Below are positions 18,664-26,394 of a stretch of DNA of 64,000 nt, in pieces. The translations under genes and the position numbers were made by a program. This stretch comes from Aliiroseovarius crassostreae. GTDB lineage: Bacteria > Pseudomonadota > Alphaproteobacteria > Rhodobacterales > Rhodobacteraceae. Location of the stretch: positions 62,001 to 126,000 of the forward strand of contig NZ_LKBA01000019.1 of NCBI RefSeq assembly GCF_001307765.1, written 5' to 3'. Positions within the stretch are counted from its first letter, which is position 1; every line of letters begins with the position of its first letter. The notes beneath the pieces are model-generated. The model saw only the letters and a list, made by a program, of their open reading frames with translations. It had not been told where the DNA came from and did no database searches.

Positions 18664-18716
18664 AGTTCAAGGCAATATTGCTCTCAAAGGGCCGGAACTG
18701 AACTGGGACAAGTCCA

Positions 18717-18854
18717 GCCCGCGACGCAGGCAAAACCCGGTCGCAAAAGCCAGGGTGCCAAAGCCGATCCCGAGGGCCAGCCCAAACCAGACAGAGGCCG
18801 TGCGCGGGCTCAGCTCTTCAAGACCCAGCCCTCAATGACAAGGGTTTCGAACAT
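18717..18854 (-). pseudogene. YeeE/YedE-like membrane transporter, 5' remnant
   Basis: On the minus strand, an ATG gives MFETLVIEGW and then, after a frameshift, the frame reads ELSPRTASVWFGLALGIGFG and later FCLRRGL up to the IS end. That pattern (first helix followed by the FCLRR motif) is typical of the first segment of YeeE/YedE (DUF395) sulfur-compound transporters. The remainder of the gene is missing: the fragment left of the IS is not YeeE-like. Family call is from memory of the motif. Confidence 0.55.
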
Positions 18855-18870
18855 CTTCACATCTCCGCTT

Positions 18871-18889
18871 ATTGGAATGTGTTTCCAAT
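18871..18889 (-). promoter_or_regulatory. Operator-like palindrome upstream of the YeeE remnant
   Basis: ATTGGAATGTGTTTCCAAT has perfect 7-bp arms around five bases. It lies 16 bases before the remnant's ATG, where a repressor site would be expected. The regulator is unknown. Confidence 0.4.
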
Positions 18890-19154
18890 GAGGGGTTGGT
18901 TGACCCGGTGCAAGAAGAGATTGTTTGCGAACGGGTGCGGTTTGGGGGGAAATATTCTGCAATTGGGGTAAAGGAAGATTGCCATTCGTGGCAGCCGCTG
19001 TCGCAGGGGCCGCTGTTTGGGCACCTGCCAATGTGTCGGTCAGATCTCCCTTTTTTGCATCCGGTTTGGGCGCTGCATCAAACAGGAGAGGGTGTCCCGG
19101 TAGTTCAGTTCTTTTCAGGACCGGATTTCGCGGTCAGAAATCTCAATGTTGTGA

Positions 19155-19201
19155 GTGTTTCGGAGCAATCAGGTGTGTCAAGTTTATCGCGAAACGCTTT
19201 A
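19155..19201 (-). repeat. Palindromic dispersed repeat, copy 2
   Basis: Read on the minus strand this 47-base stretch starts TAAAGCGTTTCGCGATAAAC and follows copy 1 with scattered substitutions. Similarity continues past the palindrome into CACAACATTG, also present after copy 1, so the conserved unit is longer than the hairpin itself. Confidence 0.65.
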
Positions 19202-19254
19202 GCGTGCCGACATGGAACTCCGTTTGGCCAAAGTGATCAGAGAAGGGATGTTAC

Positions 19255-20607
19255 ATGAAGCCGTTCCCGATCGCCGACACCTCTCCTGTCGTGCATGAGA
19301 ACCCGTTGCCGAAAGCCGCCGATCTGGTGGTCATCGGCGGCGGCGTGATCGGCATCACAACCGCGCTTTTTGCCGCCCGTGACGGGCTCAAGGTTGTTGT
19401 GCTTGAGAAAGGTCGTGTCGCGGGGGAACAAAGCGGGCGCAACTGGGGCTGGATCCGGGTTCAGGGCCGTGATCACGCCGAAGTCCCGATTGCCTGCCAT
19501 GCGCAGCAGCTCTGGCAGGAACTGGCCGCTCAGCTGGACACGGATATTGGCCTCAGGCAGTCCGGCGTGGCCTATCTTGCGGCCAATCCGCAGGAGGAGC
19601 AGGAGTTCCTGCCGTTTCTGGCCGTTGCAAAAGAACATGGCCTGTCCACGCGCCTTTTGAATGGGGATGCCACGGCTGACCTGATGCGAGGGGCCCGCAC
19701 ACGGTTTCATTCGGCCCTGTGGACCGAGACCGACATGCGCGCTGAACCTTTTCTCGCGGTGCCAGCTCTGGCGCGACTGGCGGCGCGGGAAGGGGTTTGT
19801 GTCGTTGAGAATTGCGCGGTACGCGGGCTTGATCGGTCAGGCGGAGAGGTCACGGGAGTCCTGACCGACAGGGGGCACGTCATAAAGTCGCGTCAGGTGG
19901 TGCTGGCGGCCGGGGCGTGGTCCTCGTTGTTTCTGCGTCGCCATGGGGTGACGATCCCGCAACTGGCCGTGCGCGCAACTGTGGCCCAGACCAAACCCTT
20001 GCCCGAGGTGGCTAGTTTTGCCGCCACGGGGGGCGGGCCGGTGTCGTTTCGCAGGCGCGCGGATGGGGGCTATACGCTTGCGCCGGGTGGGTTTCATGAA
20101 TTCATGATTGGTCCAGATGCGATCCGGGCCTGTCGCGCCTTCTGGCCCCTGGTGAAACAGGATCCCTTTGGCACCCGCTATCTGCCCGCAGCGCCGACCG
20201 GATACCCGGATGCCTGGGCCACGCCGCGGCACTGGCGCGATGATGAGGTCAGCCCATTTGAACAGATGCGGGTTCTGAAACCCCGCCCACATCTTGGCAA
20301 GGTGGATGCGCTGGCCCGTGGATTTGCCACCCTGTTCCCGGATCTGGGAGAGGTCGGGCTGGAACGCGCTTGGGCGGGGATGATTGACGCCATGCCGGAT
20401 GTGGTGCCGATCGTGGACGCGGTGCAGAACCTTCCGGGGGTGATCCTGGCCACAGGCATGAGTGGTCACGGGTTTGGCATCGGTCCCGGCTTTGGCCGGA
20501 TCGTGGCGGATCTTGTGCAGGGGCGCGCGCCGGGGCATGATATCTCACGCTTCCGCTTTTCGCGGTTCTCGGAAGGGGCACCGTTAGAGCTTGGCCCCGC
20601 GTTATAA
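19255..20607 (+). CDS. FAD-dependent oxidoreductase, DadA-like
   Basis: A flavoenzyme of the D-amino-acid dehydrogenase/sarcosine oxidase (DAO) fold, 450 residues. The dinucleotide motif VVIGGGVIGITTALFAARDG is at about residues 24-43, followed by VVVLEKGRVAGEQSGRNWGW, where an FAD-contacting loop is expected. The C-terminal FAD contact ILATGMSGHGFGIGPGFGRI is present. A GAAGGG-like site lies before the ATG. It probably oxidises an amine or amino acid; the substrate cannot be told. The M20 amidohydrolase gene follows after 38 bases and is likely in the same transcript, suggesting N-acyl or D-amino acid catabolism. Confidence 0.88.
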   Translation: MKPFPIADTSPVVHENPLPKAADLVVIGGGVIGITTALFAARDGLKVVVLEKGRVAGEQSGRNWGWIRVQGRDHAEVPIACHAQQLWQELAAQLDTDIGLRQSGVAYLAANPQEEQEFLPFLAVAKEHGLSTRLLNGDATADLMRGARTRFHSALWTETDMRAEPFLAVPALARLAAREGVCVVENCAVRGLDRSGGEVTGVLTDRGHVIKSRQVVLAAGAWSSLFLRRHGVTIPQLAVRATVAQTKPLPEVASFAATGGGPVSFRRRADGGYTLAPGGFHEFMIGPDAIRACRAFWPLVKQDPFGTRYLPAAPTGYPDAWATPRHWRDDEVSPFEQMRVLKPRPHLGKVDALARGFATLFPDLGEVGLERAWAGMIDAMPDVVPIVDAVQNLPGVILATGMSGHGFGIGPGFGRIVADLVQGRAPGHDISRFRFSRFSEGAPLELGPAL

Positions 20608-20645
20608 TCAGTTTGCGCCCGGAGCGGGCCGGAAAGGACGGCGAT

Positions 20646-21809
20646 ATGCCCATCAAGAACAGATTTGCCGAGTTACAGGGTGAAATCACCGCCTGGCGAC
20701 GTGATTTTCATGCCCATCCCGAGATCCTGTTCGACACCCATCGCACAGCGCAGATCGTGGCGGATAAGCTGGCGGAATTCGGCTGCGACGAGGTGGTCAC
20801 GGGCATTGGTCGCACCGGTGTGGTTGGGGTCATCAAGGGGCGCAAGACCGGATCTGGAAAGGTGATTGGGCTGCGGGCCGATATGGATGCGTTGCCGATC
20901 CATGAACAAACTGGGCTGGACTATGCGTCGAAGACGGATGGCGCGATGCATGCCTGTGGCCATGATGGGCACACGGCGATGCTGTTGGGGGCGGCGAAAT
21001 ACCTTGCGGAGACACGGAGTTTTGACGGGACTGTTGTGGTGATTTTCCAGCCCGCCGAAGAAGGCGGCGGGGGTGGCAAGGAAATGTGTGACGACGGGAT
21101 GATGGACCGTTTCGGCATCCAAGAAGTGTACGGCATGCACAATTGGCCCGGGCAGCCGTTGGGCGAGTTTGCCATCCGCCCCGGCGCATTTTTCGCCGCC
21201 ACGGATATGTGGACCGTGACGTTTGAGGGCAAAGGCGGACATGCCGCCAAACCGCACACAACGGTAGATACAACCGTGATGGCCGCGCAGGCGGTGCTGG
21301 CATTGCAGACGGTGGCCGCGCGCAATGCCAACCCAGTAGATCAGTTGGTGGTCTCTGTGACCTCGTTCGAAACCTCCTCCACCGCCTTTAACGTCATCCC
21401 GCAACGGGTTGTCATCAAAGGCACAACGCGCACCCTGTCCGAAGAGGTGCGCGATCTGGCCCAGGCGCGGATTACCGAGATTTGCGAAGGGGTCGCGGCG
21501 ACTTTTGGCGGCGTGGCGACGGTGGAGTATGACCGCAACTACCCGGTGATGGTGAACCACGAAGACCAAACCGCCTTTGCCGCCGATGTGGCCCGTGCCG
21601 TGGCAGGTGATTGCGACGAAGCGCCCTTGGTGATGGGCGGCGAAGACTTCGCCTTTATGCTGGAGGAACGCCCGGGGGCCTATATCCTCGTGGGCAATGG
21701 TGACACCGCCGCCGTGCATCACCCGGAATATAACTTCAATGATGAAGCCATCCCGGCGGGCTGTTCGTGGTGGGCGGAGATTGCTGAACGGCGAATGCCG
21801 ATTGGGTGA
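20646..21809 (+). CDS. M20 family amidohydrolase (hippurate/N-acyl amino acid hydrolase type)
   Basis: A metal-dependent amidohydrolase that removes acyl groups from amino acids or related amides (387 residues). Metal and catalytic motifs are in place: GLRADMDALPI, MHACGHDGHTAMLLGAA, QPAEEGGGG and, near the C-terminus, MGGEDFAFML. The lid domain is inserted at about residues 185-300. The start chosen has AAGGA ten bases upstream; the frame is open further back to a TTG without such a site. It overlaps nothing and ends before a strong terminator. Confidence 0.9.
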   Translation: MPIKNRFAELQGEITAWRRDFHAHPEILFDTHRTAQIVADKLAEFGCDEVVTGIGRTGVVGVIKGRKTGSGKVIGLRADMDALPIHEQTGLDYASKTDGAMHACGHDGHTAMLLGAAKYLAETRSFDGTVVVIFQPAEEGGGGGKEMCDDGMMDRFGIQEVYGMHNWPGQPLGEFAIRPGAFFAATDMWTVTFEGKGGHAAKPHTTVDTTVMAAQAVLALQTVAARNANPVDQLVVSVTSFETSSTAFNVIPQRVVIKGTTRTLSEEVRDLAQARITEICEGVAATFGGVATVEYDRNYPVMVNHEDQTAFAADVARAVAGDCDEAPLVMGGEDFAFMLEERPGAYILVGNGDTAAVHHPEYNFNDEAIPAGCSWWAEIAERRMPIG

Positions 21810-21811
21810 AC

Positions 21812-21917
21812 GAGAGCATGTCGCGCAAAAGTGGGTGCCGGTTTTGCGCTCCTCGGACATGCGAAATCAAGACGTAAGAGTGGGTCGCGTGAATGCGAAT
21901 GAACACGACGCGCTCTA
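21812..21917 (+). repeat. Palindromic intergenic repeat after the amidohydrolase gene
   Basis: Inner arms GCATGTC and GACATGC (21816-21822, 21856-21862) enclose a second pair GCGCAAAA / TTTTGCGC. An outer GAGAGC near 21812 faces GCGCTCT near 21911. The sequence type (GCGCAAAA, G-rich centre, TTTTGCGC) recalls repeats common between genes in alphaproteobacteria. No gene is present. Confidence 0.55.
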
Positions 21918-21948
21918 GCGGCATCCCTATCCTGCCTGCCATACCCAA

Positions 21949-21976
21949 AAAAGAGCCGCCCAAGGGCGGCTCTTTT
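21949..21976. terminator. Bidirectional intrinsic terminator
   Basis: AAAAGAGCCGCCC and GGGCGGCTCTTTT form a 12-13 bp stem with A and T tracts on either side. It serves the M20 gene on the plus strand and the convergent lipoprotein gene on the minus strand. Confidence 0.9.
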
Positions 21977-21990
21977 CATCTCTTTGCGGG

Positions 21991-22509
21991 TTACTCGACG
22001 ATCAGATTAATCGATGTGAACCCCCATGGAAATGAGGAGGAGAGTCCCAGATCAAGCCCCATAGTGCTGATGGTCTGTGCGGACCCATTAGAGGCATAGG
22101 TGGTGGTGGAGGAGCTGCCACCGGCCCGGGGTTGAACCGCTTCAAAGGTTTGTTGGCCTTTCAACCCTCCCCCTTGGCATGTCACCGTGATTGGGGACGG
22201 TTTTCCACCATCCTTGAACCGCTTTCCTGCCGCGAAGGCAGGCACGCGTACTCGCCCCGGCGTCACGAGAGAGGCCTGAAGCTGACGCGAGGACAAGGTG
22301 CAGCTGAGACCGGTCACTTCCTGTTTCTTCTTTTCCGATACCGCCTTGAAGGTGCGAATGGTCAGCGGATAGCGCTGCAAGGGCTGCAGCCCCTCGGTGT
22401 TCCGGACCGTTGCCGACTGATCCTCGGCGTCAATCTCGTTGAGGTTCTGGCATCCTGAAAGCGCAATCGCGGCCGCAAAAGCCACCGGGTAGATCCACAT
22501 GGCTGTCAT
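21991..22509 (-). CDS. Lipoprotein of unknown function, paralogue A
   Basis: A 172-residue lipoprotein: hydrophobic stretch YPVAFAAAIALSGC with lipobox LSGC. The rest has the patterns GLSCTLSSRQLQASLVTPGR, PVTC-like PITVTCQGGG and a C-terminal SSFPWGFTSINLIVE. The adjacent upstream gene encodes a clear relative with the same order of motifs (CVVESDELFAKVITPAK, ALIATCSANG, SSTPWRYSAPLKATFVE). Two Cys about 45 residues apart are shared and may form a disulfide. The ATG has GGAG six bases upstream and lies just after the upstream stop. Function unknown. Confidence 0.82.
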   Translation of the reverse strand: MTAMWIYPVAFAAAIALSGCQNLNEIDAEDQSATVRNTEGLQPLQRYPLTIRTFKAVSEKKKQEVTGLSCTLSSRQLQASLVTPGRVRVPAFAAGKRFKDGGKPSPITVTCQGGGLKGQQTFEAVQPRAGGSSSTTTYASNGSAQTISTMGLDLGLSSSFPWGFTSINLIVE

Positions 22510-22512
22510 CAC

Positions 22513-22992
22513 TCACTCCACAAACGTTGCTTTCAGCGGTGCCGAATACCGCCAGGGGGTGGATGATGCGATTGCGGTGGTGACAGCGGCGGTGATCAAA
22601 GCGCCCGCAAGGCCGGCACCCGTTGCCACACTGGCCTGTTTCTGGTTCGCGACGGTCTGCGCAACTGCGGTTTTTCCATTTGCCGAACAGGTTGCGATCA
22701 GCGCACTGGGGGCCCCGCGGTTTTCCAGTGCTTTGCGCTGTTTGAAGGAGGGCACGACCAGTTTTGCGGGCGTGATCACCTTGGCGAACAGCTCATCTGA
22801 TTCGACCACACAGCTTGCGCCTGCAAATTCGACGGGCTTGTCATCCACCAGATTATAGCTGCGGACCTCAACAATACTGGTCCCATGTGCCAGACGCTCT
22901 TGGCCGGCGGATGTCTTGAAACCAGCATTGACCGGTTCGGAGGTGATTTCCATCGGGGATTGGCAGGCTGCAAGGGCGATGATGGCGGCCAA
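22513..22992 (-). CDS. Lipoprotein of unknown function, paralogue B
   Basis: Tandem relative of the downstream lipoprotein, about 159 residues from the TTG given. That start yields a signal without positive charge. Extending the frame by seven codons gives ILKKLCPLAAIIALAAC, a textbook lipoprotein signal, but its first codon would be ATA (at 23013), which is preceded by GAGG at the right distance. I therefore suspect an ATA start or a small sequence error. Near the C-terminus a Gly/Ala-rich hydrophobic stretch (GAGLAGALITAAVTTAIASS) may insert in a membrane or be glycine-zipper-like. Confidence 0.75.
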   Translation of the reverse strand: MAAIIALAACQSPMEITSEPVNAGFKTSAGQERLAHGTSIVEVRSYNLVDDKPVEFAGASCVVESDELFAKVITPAKLVVPSFKQRKALENRGAPSALIATCSANGKTAVAQTVANQKQASVATGAGLAGALITAAVTTAIASSTPWRYSAPLKATFVE

Positions 22993-23096
22993 AGGGCAAA
23001 GTTTCTTAAGTATTGATACCTCATAAAACTGCTTTACGATGCGTAAAAAACGGAACCCCTAATCCCGTTCAAGTGGTTTTATCTTGAAAAACCCAA

Positions 23097-24140
23097 TCAT
23101 CCGCCAGTGTGGCTCATATGTCGTCGGGTCTGACCGCTGACGGTCTGGCGAGAGTAGTCAAAATCATGCCCTTTGGGTTTGCGGGCGATGGCGGCGTGGA
23201 TCGCTTCGATCAGGTGGTCATCGTCCTCGTTCGCCCGAAGGGGCGCGCGCAGGTCGGTCATGCCGTCATGGCCAAGGCAGGTATAAAGCTGCCCGGTGCA
23301 GCTCATCCTGACGCGGTTGCAGCTTTCGCAGAAATTATGGCTGAGCGGTTGAATGAGGCCCACCTTCTGCCCGGTTTCCTCCAGCCGCATATAGCGCGCC
23401 GGGCCGCCGGTGTTGTCACCCAGATCGGTGAGTGTGTAGCGGGTGGCCAATTCGTTGCGCAGATCGGTGAGGGACCAGAACTGGCCCAAGCGGGCGACCT
23501 CATCCATGTCCCCCATCGGCATCACTTCGATAAAGGTCAGGTCCATATCGCGTTCGGCGCAGAAGCGGGTCAGGTCGAACAGTTCTTCCTGGTTGAAATC
23601 TTTCACCGCCACGGCGTTGATTTTCACGCGCAGCCCGGCCTTCTGGGCCGCGTCAATGCCGCGCAAGACCTGTGGCAGCCGGCCCCACCGGGTGATTTTG
23701 GCGAATTTGTCTTCGTCCAGCGTATCGAGAGAAACATTCACGCGGCGCACACCACAGGCGTAAAGCTCGTCCGCGAAACGATGTAGTTGTGATCCGTTGG
23801 TGGTGAGGGTGAGTTCCTTCAGGGCGCCGCTGTCCTGGTGGCGTGACATGGCGCGGAAAAACTCCATGATGCCCCGGCGCACCAGGGGTTCGCCCCCAGT
23901 GATGCGCAGCTTTGTCACCCCCAGCCCGATGAAAGCGGTGCAGATCCGGTCCAGCTCTTCCAGGGTCAGCAGGTCCTTTTTCGGCAGGAAGGTCATGTGT
24001 TCAGACATGCAGTAGGTGCAGCGGAAATCACAACGGTCGGTCACGGACAGGCGCAGATAGGTGACCGGTCGCTGAAAGGGATCAACCAGACGCGGCGCAT
24101 CGGAGGAAGGCGAGGTGGTCATGTCGTTCGGCGTTTTCAT
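23097..24140 (-). CDS. moaA: GTP 3',8-cyclase MoaA
   Basis: Radical SAM enzyme that starts molybdenum cofactor synthesis from GTP. The SAM cluster motif is CDFRCTYC near residue 38. The second, substrate-binding cluster is in [18 protein letters not shown] near the C-terminus. The SAM-contact patch [11 protein letters not shown] is present and the protein ends in the catalytic Gly-Gly (HTGG). 347 residues, with an N-terminus some 15 residues longer than usual; a second ATG six codons in is possible. No other moa gene is nearby. Confidence 0.95.
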   Translation of the reverse strand: MKTPNDMTTSPSSDAPRLVDPFQRPVTYLRLSVTDRCDFRCTYCMSEHMTFLPKKDLLTLEELDRICTAFIGLGVTKLRITGGEPLVRRGIMEFFRAMSRHQDSGALKELTLTTNGSQLHRFADELYACGVRRVNVSLDTLDEDKFAKITRWGRLPQVLRGIDAAQKAGLRVKINAVAVKDFNQEELFDLTRFCAERDMDLTFIEVMPMGDMDEVARLGQFWSLTDLRNELATRYTLTDLGDNTGGPARYMRLEETGQKVGLIQPLSHNFCESCNRVRMSCTGQLYTCLGHDGMTDLRAPLRANEDDDHLIEAIHAAIARKPKGHDFDYSRQTVSGQTRRHMSHTGG

Positions 24141-24233
24141 GGCGTGACCCTATGCTTGGGCCTTGGGGGATGCAAGGGTTGGACAGGCAAATCCCCATTG
24201 ATCCACGATCAATTTTGCGTCACGCTTTGCAGT

Positions 24234-24713
24234 ATGAAACAGTTGATTTCCATACCCGCTTTTGTGTTGATTTTATCTGGTTGTGCTGAGTTTGAGGTGA
24301 AGCAAACCCCGCCAGCCCCCCCGGTTTCGGATGCAAATTCATCCGAGGCTGGGGCTGTTGCGGATTTGCCGCCTCCGCCTCAAGGGGCTGTGACTGTTGA
24401 ACAATTTGACACGGCCAGCAATGAGGACCGGCAAGAAGCCGTGGCCGCCGCCCCCGTGTCCAATGCCCGGTTGGGCAGCACAATCGCCACGCTGGGGGAT
24501 GTTGCTCAGCCGGGGTTCTGGCTGGAAACGCCACTGGTGAAATCGGTGCAGGAGGGGCGGGTGACGTCCAAGCAGACCGGGCGCACGGTCAAGGTGGAGT
24601 TGCGCCCGATCCCCGGACCTGCGGGAAGCGGCAGTCGGCTTTCCCTGTCGGCGCTGCGCCTGCTGGACCTTCCTCTTGCGGGGCTACATGAGGTTGAGGT
24701 GTCAGACCTGTGA
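24234..24713 (+). CDS. Lipoprotein of unknown function
   Basis: A 159-residue lipoprotein with signal MKQLISIPAFVLILSGC. A Pro-rich spacer follows (QTPPAPPVSDA, DLPPPPQG), then a compact C-terminal domain of about 80 residues with GDVAQPGFWLETPLVKSVQE, TGRTVKVELRPI and SALRLLDLPLAGLHEVEV. I recognise the type as a D-galactarate dehydratase-annotated or hypothetical protein of Rhodobacterales, without a tested role. Its TGA overlaps the ATG of the acyl-CoA synthetase gene by one base, so the two are probably made together. Confidence 0.8.
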   Translation: MKQLISIPAFVLILSGCAEFEVKQTPPAPPVSDANSSEAGAVADLPPPPQGAVTVEQFDTASNEDRQEAVAAAPVSNARLGSTIATLGDVAQPGFWLETPLVKSVQEGRVTSKQTGRTVKVELRPIPGPAGSGSRLSLSALRLLDLPLAGLHEVEVSDL

Positions 24714-26350
24714 TGGATCAGACTTGGCTGGCCGAAGGGCGGGCGCGGAAAACCGTGACCGGCTGGGGCCAATGGGACGAGATGCGTGCAGCGTTTCGCT
24801 GGGACATTCCCGAGTATTTCAACATTGCCGAACGCTGTTGCGACAGTTGGGCCGCAATTGATCCCACCCGCGTGGCGCTGAGCCATGTGGCGCAGGATGG
24901 GCAGGTGCAGGACTGGACCTATGGCCAGTTGAGCGCGCTTTCTGATCGTTTCGCCACTGTGCTCAGGGCGTCGGGCGTGCAGAAAGGAGATCGGGTTGCG
25001 GTGCTTTTGGGGCAGGGGCCTGATGTGCTGATCAGCCATTTTGCCGCCTATAAAATCGGCGCGGTGATCTTGCCACTCTTTACGTTGTTCGGCGCGGATG
25101 CGCTGGCCTATCGCCTGTCGGACAGCGGTGCAAAGGTGGTGGTGACGGACCGTGCAAACCTTACGAAAATCACGGAGATCCGCGCCGGGTTGCCGGGGTT
25201 GGAGCAGGTGTTCTTGGTGGATGGCGCGGGCGGTGACGTGCTGGATTTCCATGCTGAGATCACCAAGGCGTCCCCCTTGACGGAGCGAGAGCACACGCTG
25301 GCGGAAGATCCTGCGCTGATGATCTACACTTCGGGCACCACCGGCCCCCCAAAAGGGGTGCTGCATGCGCATCGCTTCTTGCTGGGGCATCTGCCCTGCG
25401 TCGAGACATTCAATCCCGATTTCCCGCAACCGGGCGACAAGGGCTGGACCCCGGCGGACTGGGCCTGGATTGGTGGGCTGATGGATCTGGCCATCCCGTT
25501 TCTTTATTTCGGCGTGCCGATTGTCAGTCACAGGATGCGTAAATTCGATGCGGGTGTGGCCTATCGGATGATCGCTGATCACAAGATCCGCAACCTGTTC
25601 CTGCCGCCAACAGCGCTGAAACTGATGCGCCAGTCCGAGGCCCCGCCTGACGGGGTGCATATCCGCTCGATCGGAACAGGCGGTGAGAGCCTCGGGGCGG
25701 AACTGCTTGGCTGGGCGCGTGATGTGCTGGGGGTCGAACTGAACGAGTTTTACGGCCAGACCGAATGCAACCTTGTGATTTCCTCCGTAGCGGGGGCGAT
25801 GCAGGTCAAGCCGGGGGCGATGGGGCAGGCCATTCCGGGGCATGAGGTGACGGTTCTGGATGCCAGCGGGCGCGAATGTGCACCGGGGGAAATGGGCGAA
25901 ATTGCCGTGCGCGCACCGGACCCGGTCATGTTTCTGCGCTATTGGAACCTGCCGGAAAAGACGGAGCAGAAATTCATCGGGCCCTGGATGCGCACGGGGG
26001 ATCTGGCGACACGGGATGGCGAGGGCTATTTCACCTTTGCCTCGCGCGATGATGACGTGATCACCTCGGCAGGTTATCGGATTGGCCCGTCCGAAATTGA
26101 AAACTGCCTGATGGCACATCCTGACGTGGTGATGGCGGCTGTGGTTGGGGTGCCGGATCCGCTGCGCACGGAGGTGGTCAAGGCGGTGGTTGTATTGCGC
26201 GATGGGGTGGACCCGGCTGGTAAGGATGACGAGCTGGTGGAACTGGTCAAGGCACGGATCAGCCCGCATGTGGCGCCGCGGCTGGTGGAATTTGTCACAA
26301 ACCTGCCCATGACCGCCACCGGGAAGATCATGCGCCGAGAACTGCGATGA
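24713..26350 (+). CDS. AMP-binding acyl-CoA synthetase
   Basis: An adenylate-forming enzyme of the acetyl/medium-chain acyl-CoA synthetase group (545 residues). It has the P-loop-like motif IYTSGTTGPPKGVLHAH at about residue 205, the substrate motif NEFYGQTECNLV, the hinge RTGDLATRDGEGYFTFASRD and, near the C-terminus, the catalytic Lys in TATGKIMRREL. The WTPADWAWIGG stretch fits acyl-CoA synthetases acting on short or medium-chain acids. The start overlaps the lipoprotein stop (TGATG). Confidence 0.9.
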   Translation: MDQTWLAEGRARKTVTGWGQWDEMRAAFRWDIPEYFNIAERCCDSWAAIDPTRVALSHVAQDGQVQDWTYGQLSALSDRFATVLRASGVQKGDRVAVLLGQGPDVLISHFAAYKIGAVILPLFTLFGADALAYRLSDSGAKVVVTDRANLTKITEIRAGLPGLEQVFLVDGAGGDVLDFHAEITKASPLTEREHTLAEDPALMIYTSGTTGPPKGVLHAHRFLLGHLPCVETFNPDFPQPGDKGWTPADWAWIGGLMDLAIPFLYFGVPIVSHRMRKFDAGVAYRMIADHKIRNLFLPPTALKLMRQSEAPPDGVHIRSIGTGGESLGAELLGWARDVLGVELNEFYGQTECNLVISSVAGAMQVKPGAMGQAIPGHEVTVLDASGRECAPGEMGEIAVRAPDPVMFLRYWNLPEKTEQKFIGPWMRTGDLATRDGEGYFTFASRDDDVITSAGYRIGPSEIENCLMAHPDVVMAAVVGVPDPLRTEVVKAVVVLRDGVDPAGKDDELVELVKARISPHVAPRLVEFVTNLPMTATGKIMRRELR

Positions 26351-26352
26351 GG

Positions 26353-26383
26353 GCCGGGGAACATTCCCCGGCTTTTCTATTTT
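26353..26383 (+). terminator. Intrinsic terminator after the acyl-CoA synthetase gene
   Basis: GCCGGGGA-ACAT-TCCCCGGC followed by a T-rich tail (TTTTCTATTTTTT). Confidence 0.88.
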
Positions 26384-26394
26384 TTCACAGGGCT

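Larger units (their letters stand above)
17509..18716 (-). mobile_element. Degenerate IS3-family insertion sequence (about 1.2 kb)
   Basis: The ends are an imperfect inverted repeat: TGGACTTGTCCCGGTTTAGT at the left and, complemented, TGGACTTGTCCCAGTTCAGT at the right, continuing into TTCCGG on both sides. Inside lie orfA and orfB of an IS3-type transposase on the minus strand, both broken. The flanks (CTAAAC on the left, GCCCGC on the right) show no 3-4 bp target duplication, so sequence next to the element has probably been lost or rearranged. Confidence 0.85.
18855..19254. other. Gene-poor stretch between the YeeE remnant and the FAD oxidoreductase
   Basis: About 400 bases. A minus-strand frame (about 18880-19130) reads GHPLLFDAAPKPDAKKGDLT and an Ala/Thr-rich continuation; it has no start and no known family and may be another remnant. 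It also contains the palindrome at 18871-18889 and the second copy of the dispersed repeat. No intact gene is evident. Confidence 0.4.

Noticed and set aside
17506-18719. Target-site duplication at the IS3 ends
   Set aside because: Flanks CTAAAC and GCCCGC do not match for 3 or 4 bases in either possible end definition.
18872-19258. 128-codon plus-strand frame before the FAD oxidoreductase
   Set aside because: No ribosome site, no motif, runs through the dispersed repeat; more likely chance.
24506-26269. 587-codon minus-strand frame
   Set aside because: Fully antisense to the acyl-CoA synthetase gene, which has all family motifs.
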